Of a stretch of DNA of 64,000 bases, positions 56,142 through 64,000 are shown in pieces (position 1 is the first letter of the stretch; every line of letters starts with the position of its first letter). The notes below the pieces were generated by a model. It saw only the letters and a program-made list of their open reading frames with translations. It had not been told where the DNA came from and made no database searches. The position numbers and the translations under genes were made by a program. This DNA comes from Terebella lapidaria (Eukaryota; Annelida; Polychaeta; Terebellida; Terebellidae). Location: positions 6,200,001-6,264,000 of the forward strand of contig OX424561.1 in NCBI GenBank assembly GCA_949152475.1. The letters are read 5' to 3'.

Positions 56142-59100
56142 TGAGTTTTCGTCCTGCTAGACGTAATATGTACATAGCCGATAAATAGAGCGCAAAGCTG
56201 GCTGTAAATTATAGACTCGATCCCTGACTGTCAGACACAGAACCTAACCATTCCAGTTGCTGCTGCTGATGGCAGTGGGTGTTGTGAACTTGTGATCATG
56301 TGCATGCTTGGTGATTGTAGTTCGTCTACGTAAGGTGGTGAATCGAGCGAATCATAGAACAGTCTCTAAAGTTCAGACCTACATCCAATATGCACAAAAC
56401 GTTGGCATGTGGTTAAATAATCCAATGAAAGTTGTTATTCTATACATTTCACGGTCCAAGGCTCCATCTCTGGTAGGCCTAAGCCTAGAAGAGGCTCACC
56501 ATCATGACAGTTACATGGTATGCTGTCGAATCGTATTGTAAACGTAAACCCCGACTTCAATACAACTGTTGAGATGACTTGTACTTTGTCGGATGCCATC
56601 AGATATAATCATATGCTACAGCCTATGTAGAGGTTATCACACGGCTTTGAAAATACAACAAGATCATACAGGTGGATTTCCCTTGTTTTTATGCATCTAC
56701 ATGTATTTAAATGAGTACAGGTGAACATTGAACAACATCATCATGATCATTGATCAACATCCTGAATTGTTTAACTGATGGTTGTTAAAAAAAAATTGCA
56801 GAACCCAATTCACATATTTTCATGCACCATCAATTAAAATACTAATTCATTCTAGTGGTACCTTTTAAATAATATTTTCAGCCTGAGAACAACTTAATTG
56901 TTAGTAACCTTCAATGATACAAGTATATAGATCTACATGTATGATCAAACAAAATGTGAAACAACCTTTGGTTCTTTATGCATGATCCAGTTTTGTGTAT
57001 TGCGAGTGTATTTGGTTGTCACTGGCCCATTGGTCAAAATGATACATGTACCAATTCCAATTCCAATCTTGTAGCTACCTCCTTTAAACAGAGAACTGTT
57101 TGTGAAGTAACTTTCCGGTGCTAAAATTGACAATTTTATATTCTGGTAGTGATTTCTACAAATCATACCGGTAACACAAATAGTTTGTTTTGTGCTATTT
57201 GAGGCTCACTGTACAATATATTCAGATTCCAGAAATACATAACACCAATGGTGGTCTTATGTATTCATTTCATTTAAGTACATGTATGCACAACTCACAC
57301 AATTTTGTTTTATCAATGGAATGGTTTGCACATTTAGTTGCAAGGTGTGATATGAGTATGTGCCATTCAAATACCAGGTATTGATGCAGGTGAAGCTGTG
57401 CAGCAATTCTTTATACATAAAGTGCAAAGAAATATCTACCATAAATCAATTAAAAATAGTGGTGAGATGACATGCTTGTAAATGTTGTCATGTGAATTGA
57501 TTCCGCATGTATAAATATTGATTTTTTCGTTGTTATTGTTGTTGTGGAGACATAAATCTACAGCACTTGATGCTCGTTTTCACATGATTCATCGCAGCAG
57601 TGAAAACAGAAACTAAAGTAGCATAATTGCAAATGAGTAATAATCTGAATATGCAGCTGAGAATTTATTGCACCTGTCATGTGCTGCACACTGTATCATT
57701 TGTTGATAATCGTTTTCTGAAATTGTTGTGTTAAAAACAACAAAATGATATGACAGTCATAATTTGAGGACAACTTGTATCAACCAAGCTGTTCGACCAA
57801 CGATGCAATCAACAGTGCACTCCATGCCAATCATTGTGTTTTCATACATTGTACTAAGGCGAGGAAATGAATGGAAAACTGAGAAAAAAAGAAAGCTGAC
57901 AGTATTGTTGGCAGCATAGCTTGCTCTCAATGCAGTTGGTTACTGCCATACTGTTCCTGCGAGATAAAACTAACCTCTGGCAACACCGGGATCTTTGTAG
58001 TTGCCACTAGTGGCTGAAAACTTCAATGATGGGTGATCGCAAGATCTGTTTCTGGGTTTGGTTGTTTGAGATGAGCTCCAAACTTTGAAGTTTATCTCCG
58101 ATGTAGAGACATTCACAGTATTCAGATTAGACATTGGTGGTGTTAAGATTCAAATTTTGTTTTTCTATATCCACCCAGGTGCAATATAATCATGTACTTG
58201 TAATGACACAGTTCATGATTGGATTGTACATAAGTAAACTTTTTTCATCAATATGGTAGAAGAATGCAAATGGAATTGACTGATGTTTTTTTCCCGATAG
58301 TTCAACAGCTGTCAAATAATTGAAGAGTCGTTTATACATGCTTGTCATTTTTTGTATGCTATGATATGGTTTCGGACTTTGTTTAACCACGTTAACTGCA
58401 AGTTGCACTTTGTCTTCGAGTCGCCATATCCTTTTAATCTTAACCCCATGTGGTCCTACCCCCTACACACACACACACTCTTGCTTACCACACCATATTT
58501 CACACAGCCACATGACCCTGTATGTCACTGCCATACTGATCAGTTCTGTCACACATGTGCCATTGTGTATCACACTTGTTGGTGACTGTCACCTGCTTGT
58601 TGACTTCCACAAATAGCTGACATTATCACATTTCCCAGATTATGCAACAATTTTGGAATTATCGACCACATCGTGATGACTTTTTATTGATCTGAATGCC
58701 AATCATGAAATAGTCTTTCAGCAGGAGGAATCGCTGTGTAAACAATATTCATTCTGGAATCTAAGTGATTGACACCATGCACAATTATTATTTATTCTAC
58801 TCATGTTGATCAGTTTGTTGATGAATTTATTTGGTACTTATTTATTTTTGTGACGGCCTCAGTCAAAATAACCTGCCGAATACCAGTAATTGGTTACTAC
58901 ATGTACCTTTCGCACAGGTTTGACTTACAATGTATATCATGTGGAACATTTCCTGCCGTCCTTTGCTTGCGTATTGTACAATATAGCTTGAACATTTAAC
59001 AGCACGCCTGATAGCCTTGGATGAGTTGTCCAATATTTGCTCGGAGCTTCATCTGTCCATGATACATGTCTATGTATGATTTTGTATCAGAAAAGGTTTG

Positions 59101-59296
59101 TTGACTGTGTGATATTTTGTTCTGTACACAATGTAAAAAGGTTTTGTTTGAACAATATGTTCAAGATTTATATGTTCAAGATTTTTTTTTGTCCAAATCT
59201 GTCATTGTTGTGCCATCAGCTTTGATTCATGATTGTATTGCCAAGATTTTGTAACTGTTCCAAATGTAGGACTATAAAGGATAGATTTGCGAAGAT
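56142..59296. other. no gene recognised, possible long first intron
   Basis: AT-rich DNA with many ACATGTAC palindromes and short frames. No supported exon. Confidence 0.4.
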
Positions 59297-59481
59297 GAAA
59301 AGTACAGATTTACTGAACTTATAAATCTGACAACAAATCCATGACAACTACTAGTATATATACATGTACTAATAAGTTCAGTAAATCTGTACTTTTCACC
59401 TGCATGAAGTAACATAAATCTGACAACAAATCCATGACAACTACTAGTATATACATGTACTAATGTTATTTCATGCAGGTG
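59297..59481. repeat. two adjacent hairpins with different stems and the same loop
   Basis: Hairpin 1 has perfect 25-bp arms (59297-59321, 59373-59397) around a 51-nt core. Hairpin 2 has 19-bp arms (59397-59415, 59463-59481, one mismatch) around a 47-nt core. The cores are the same sequence in the same orientation (AAATCTGACAACAAATCCAT... CATGTACTA), differing by one TA and the edges, while the stems are unrelated. The hairpins touch at 59397. No gene visible. Confidence 0.93.
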
Positions 59482-60925
59482 ATGCTCACTGTCAGATCAG
59501 GTGGCTGCTGTAGATGTAGATATACAGGTGGTGTGGAGATCACCTGTGCCAGGCTTACAACAACTCTGCCCATTTCCTCCGAACACACCCCTTAAAACCT
59601 CTGGCACTACCTGTCACATACATACATGTGTACCGGTAGGCATGCACATGTCTACAACAGTGCTACTTAACCATGTTAACCAGCATACCCTTGCCAACCC
59701 TAGCTTCTTGTCTGTACCCCTGACCTCACTGCCCTGTACATGTAATTTGTACATGTATAATGTATATTGATGCGCATTGTAACCCGGTAACATGTCCTTC
59801 CTCAGCAGTGCTCTTCCATTTCTCCTCACTAATTACCAGGCAGATTTCTAGAGCTCATGCCTGGAGTTGACGGGAAGAAAATCAATAGCAGATAAATGTA
59901 ACTTGTGTGTAGATGTAACAGATCAATAAAAGTACTTTTGTTGTGAATGTTCCAGGCCAGGGAATAGGTTTGCTACATGATCTGTATTCCATCATAGCTA
60001 GCAGTATCTTCAAGCAATGTCCCAGAATACATAAAAGTCTTAGTGTTATGTAACACGTACTAAATCAATTTTTATTGCGTTTTACAACCTCACAATTCCT
60101 GACACATTTCTGGTAGCCATAGTTACGTGGTCTCCAAACATGTCACACCAAAACCATTCCAGCTTCCAGGTGATTGGAGTGAGTGCTCGAGCAGTTGACT
60201 CTCGCTCGCAACGTTTCTATTCTGGTTCTGATTTATGCTAATGAGGCTAAAAATGTCAATTCCGAGTTGTCACCAGTAGATGTAGGGCACATGATAAATG
60301 GTGGAATAATGAAATTGCCGTGTAACTGTGGCGATGGGTTGTCCTTGGTCGCGGGATGAGACGGTTCTATGATGGGATCAGAATCGAAATCAAATCAGTG
60401 AGTGCAGTCGTATATGTTTATGTCCGGCCGAGCGGGCAGTGCGCAGGGCATCCCTTGGGATGACCAGTTCTACAGCCAAAGAGATATACTTGTATTTGAT
60501 AGGTGTGATTTTGAACGGTGAACACTGCATGTGTCATATATTTTCATATTTTGTGGCAGAAATCCATAAAGGATTAGGGTTCCTGATATTATAAATGATA
60601 TTATTAATTTCATGAACCCCCCCCCCCCCCCCAACATCAGTGTAATTTCATGTTGCAAACAAAAAGGTACATTAGTTCCGTCATTTCATGGTGATATTCT
60701 ACTGATAAAATATGGGTAGACAACTTATTTGTGTTTATTGTGAAGTCAAATGGTATATTCTAGCAGGTGATACACTAATAATGTTTTCAATAATGAATAT
60801 ACATGCATGTAATTTCTCAAAAATGTTTTCTATACATTCTCAGGCACACGCTTGTGACTTTTTTGTAGAGAAAAGAGGGATGTTATGGTCACCTGTATTG
60901 AATTCTTGTTGTGATATCTCTGCAG
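59482..60925. other. no gene recognised
   Basis: Contains a C-run at 60617-60632. Probably intron of the gene starting at 61.05 kb; no exon supported before the acceptor at 60921-60925. Confidence 0.4.
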
Positions 60926-61052
60926 ATCCTGGGCTTACTCGAAGTGTGGACGTGGTCGGGTGCCGGAAGCAGCGACTCGGGGCCCCAGGTGGGGGGGATC
61001 AAGTCAGTGACGGACGGACAGACGGCCTCGGACACGGACCGTGCGCTGAGCC

Positions 61053-61136
61053 ATGGCCAAGCCGTTTGACTTCCAGTGGCAGATCTCGGTTCCGGAGGAC
61101 CTGATCAACGGATCGTACTTCGACCGCTGGGAGGAG
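61053..61136 (+). CDS. first coding exon of an unrecognised gene
   Basis: ATG in an excellent context (GAGCCATGGCC), with an in-frame TGA two codons upstream, and 28 codons ending at a perfect donor (GAGGAG|GTGAGT). The acceptor CTCTGCAG at 60925 starts the exon with a 127-nt GC-rich leader. The peptide (MAKPFDFQWQISVPEDLING, then SYFDRWEE) is not one I can place. The next exon lies outside the window or in an undetected position, since no continuation was found to 64000. The GC-rich, open, splice-bounded structure makes a real exon likely. Confidence 0.65.
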
Positions 61137-64000
61137 GTGAGTTGTGTGTGGTAGTATCCATGGAAACAGTGGTTACCATGGGATTTGGAGCAGGATATGG
61201 AACCCGGAAACTGACCTAATCCTCTTGGATTCTAGTGGTTTGCTTCCATTGAAGACAAATTGATAAATCTTAGTGAATACAGTAGAAAATATTTTGCAAA
61301 ATACATCATGTGGTGTTTCGACATTTTGTATGCTCAGTTTGTCGTTTTGTTCAGTTCTTGAAGCTTCATATATATATCACTTGTATGTGTATTTCTGATA
61401 AGATGAAAAAGTCAACTTAATACCTGAGTCTTTAGTAACTGAACCACAAAACCGCCCACTATGACAATGCAAAACTACCCACTATGGCAATGCAAAACTA
61501 CCCACTTTGAGCTTGATGCACAATTGCATGTTCGGCTGTCTCGAGGTATGACACAGTCATATCGTTAGGGAGTTATCTGTGGTTGTGAACACAGTTTATT
61601 CAGGAGACAGTAGAAGCCAATACAAGGGTGTTCAACCCTGTCAACATTGTCGTTTGGTTCATTCTTAACAAGCTAGTCCTCAAACACGAAATCAGTGAAA
61701 ACATTCACAACGAAAATTGCCCACATCGGAAACACAATAACTTGCTACCTGATGACATCGGAACTTGAGGTTACTGTACATTACGATTACCTACAATGTA
61801 GATATTCACTGTGGAGTTGGGTTGTATGGAGGGAACCGAGAACAATGCCACAGTTGATGTTGTCAATCAGGTCGATGACGTAAAACTCTTGAGAAGCAGA
61901 CGGATGAGTGGGGTTTTCTCGATTTTTCCCTGCCGCGCCCAATAAACAAGCATGTATCACTGTGTTTTACGTTGCCATGGTTACTTTCATCCCTGTGATT
62001 TACGTCTTGTCCCTCGAGTCTTCAAGTCCTGTCCCTTAACTCTCGTCTCAGATCCCAAGACCCCCCCCCCCACCCCTTCCGGAGTCCCCCCAGACCTACA
62101 CCCCATACTTGCCATCAGACAGTCAATCATAGTTATCGGATATTTCCAGCAGATGACAGAAGTAACCCCAATAAACCAGCGAGCTGACCTCGTGCCGCCA
62201 GCCCTAGAGCAAGGTGGGGTAACTTGCCCCATGTCTGTGGGGTATTGAGGGCAGAGCACTGTAGTCAAGGTTGAGGAGGGCGGGAGGCAGGACTGGAAAT
62301 CTGGTATTAGGAGAAAAACATACCTGGATTCTAACCTGGAGTTTGCCAGTCTGTATTGATTTCTGTTTTTCGCTGGCCCAGGTTCTTGGATTGACTGTTT
62401 TACGAGATGTTGATTGTTGGTACATTTGTACACTGGTTGTGACATGGCACTTGTACACGGCCATTAGGCGGCTGAGGGTGGGGGGGGGGGGGATTAGTGA
62501 TATCACCTTGGGAGTAGTCCTGCTCGGGTTGGTTACTGGTACTGAGGTGAGGGTACGGGGCTGTCACCAAGACGATAACATCCTTTTGATCATCAAAATG
62601 TGCTCTGATGATAGAAATCTCGATAATCAGTGTGCTCGATGGTGTAATTGTGAGAGGGTAATGAGATCAATAGTGACCGTGGGGGGGGGGGGGGGGGGGG
62701 GATTCCAGGAATAGACTATTTCAGGGATATTGTGGCCTTCCCAAGGAGAACCCAAGGGGACAGATCCCAGCAATTTTGTGGGGATAGAGGTCAGGGCAAA
62801 CTGGTTGCTAGGTGGGGCAGCATCGTGGGTGACTGGCTTGAGATAACATTCTCATACCCCAGTCCACCACTGCACCCCCCACCCCCCTTGTAAACCAGTC
62901 AATATAGGGACAATGTTGGTCGTAGTGTCCTTGACAATGGGCAGTAGAAGGAAACACTCATAAAAAATACAGGTGTTTTGATGTCCCGTGATTGGATCTG
63001 TTGTTCTGTGTCAACAATTATTTACCATAAAGCCACTGAATTCATCATACAATTTACCACGCGACAGATTTATGGTCAATTACCAGATGTTTTTAAAACA
63101 TGACAAAACATGTTGTGGATGTGTAAATGTGTGTATGTAAATATGTGTACATACACAATTACATTGTAACTACAACACAATATGTCATGTGAGCATGATA
63201 AACACGTGTACATGTAATTGCATCAACTTATGTACATGTAAGCAACAAATGGTTCCTACCAGTATATTCTTCTTTTGATATGCTAACATACACTGTAAGA
63301 CAAAAGTCCATGAACCACTGGACACTTGTAAGCTTTGTAATTAAGGTGAGAGTGCACTCCTGATGTAATGGTTTTTATTGGTACATGTATAGTTTAGCTG
63401 CCTGGACGACCAAAACGTGTTTAGTGATTTTTGCAGCCTGAAGGGAAAGTTTGCCTCATAAATAGATCTGGAATTTGGGTGCTGCTTTCTACCAGTGATA
63501 GCACTTGGATATGGTTGATTAACTGTTCTATGTCACATTAAGTTATTGTCCCTCCTCATATCGCTCTTAGCAACCAGTCAGCAGGGTGTCCCCAGGGTTC
63601 ATACGGCAGCTATAAAAGGCCTTGTTTATGATGGCATAAAATGATAAACTCAGTGAGTTTCCTCACTATAATGCTCTTCAGGTAGTAGGTACCAATTTGA
63701 AATCCTATCAAATGCTCGTAAATTTGTGAATTCGCAGCAAATTGCAGGAACAAAATAAGAAGATATGCCATTGCACTCAACATATAATGAGATATTCATT
63801 ATACTGATCAGCATAAATTTATCAAAACATCCTGCCTTTATATCATACGTACATGGAAGAAATATTGCACCTGGTTGTGTAAATGAAATCAGGATCGATA
63901 TGCCATCTTGCTGTATAGTGTTCCACTGCTACAGAAGTTATTGATCCATACAGACTGGATTGATTCAGTAGAATTATATAAACAGTTTTGCGTGCTTTAT
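61137..64000. other. intron or intergenic, low-complexity runs
   Basis: Three short copies of an ACTACCCACTATGGCAATGC-like unit lie near 61440-61510, a C-run near 62061, and G-runs near 62479-62492 and 62681-62701. No exon recognised. Confidence 0.4.

Noticed and set aside
62271..62714. 147-codon ORF downstream of the 61-kb exon
   Set aside because: Runs through poly-G tracts and an in-frame simple repeat; no splice acceptor linking it to the exon at 61136 in phase 0 was convincing.

Overview
The window is nuclear DNA of an animal. The genes have many short exons with GT-AG introns, the non-coding DNA is AT-rich and full of short palindromes built on ACATGTAC, and transposon families are varied and nested. 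This fits a marine invertebrate such as a cephalochordate, hemichordate, echinoderm or mollusc. I cannot name the species.

Host genes, left to right: (1) a sororin (CDCA5)-like cohesin regulator on + (about 0.98-3.06 kb); (2) a single-exon orphan class A GPCR on + (4.65-6.02 kb) whose stop codon lies in a 46-bp minisatellite; (3) MRPL14 (uL14m) on - (7.20-7.84 kb); (4) a complete 23-coding-exon TMEM63 (OSCA/CSC1-type mechanosensitive channel) gene on + (33.5-51.7 kb), whose joined exons give 799 residues; (5) the first coding exon of an unrecognised gene on + at 61.05 kb. MRPL14 and TMEM63 stand head to head, as MRPL14 and TMEM63B do in human 6p21.1, so this pair looks like ancient bilaterian microsynteny. 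Here the pair has been pushed about 25 kb apart by repeats.

The accessory DNA is concentrated at 8-30 kb. It holds several MITE-like or foldback elements with readable target-site duplications, and a wrecked Ty3/Gypsy-type retrotransposon (10.9-16.3 kb) carrying a near-identical 667-bp triplication of its gag. A 12-kb block (17.0-29.0 kb) is bounded by two inverted arrays of the same ~140-bp satellite and encloses a 5'-truncated LINE, retroelement Gag debris and an LTR-like sequence.

The last intron of TMEM63 contains an apparently intact 6.6-kb DIRS1-type tyrosine-recombinase retrotransposon. It has inverted terminal repeats, an internal complementary region that reproduces its circle junction, and ORFs for Gag, RT-RNase H-methylase and tyrosine recombinase. 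The Gag and recombinase regions share one unbroken 1785-codon frame that runs through the whole RT ORF. Other notable structures are an AGGTCA direct-repeat array in TMEM63 intron 18 and a pair of hairpins with different stems but the same loop at 59.3-59.5 kb.
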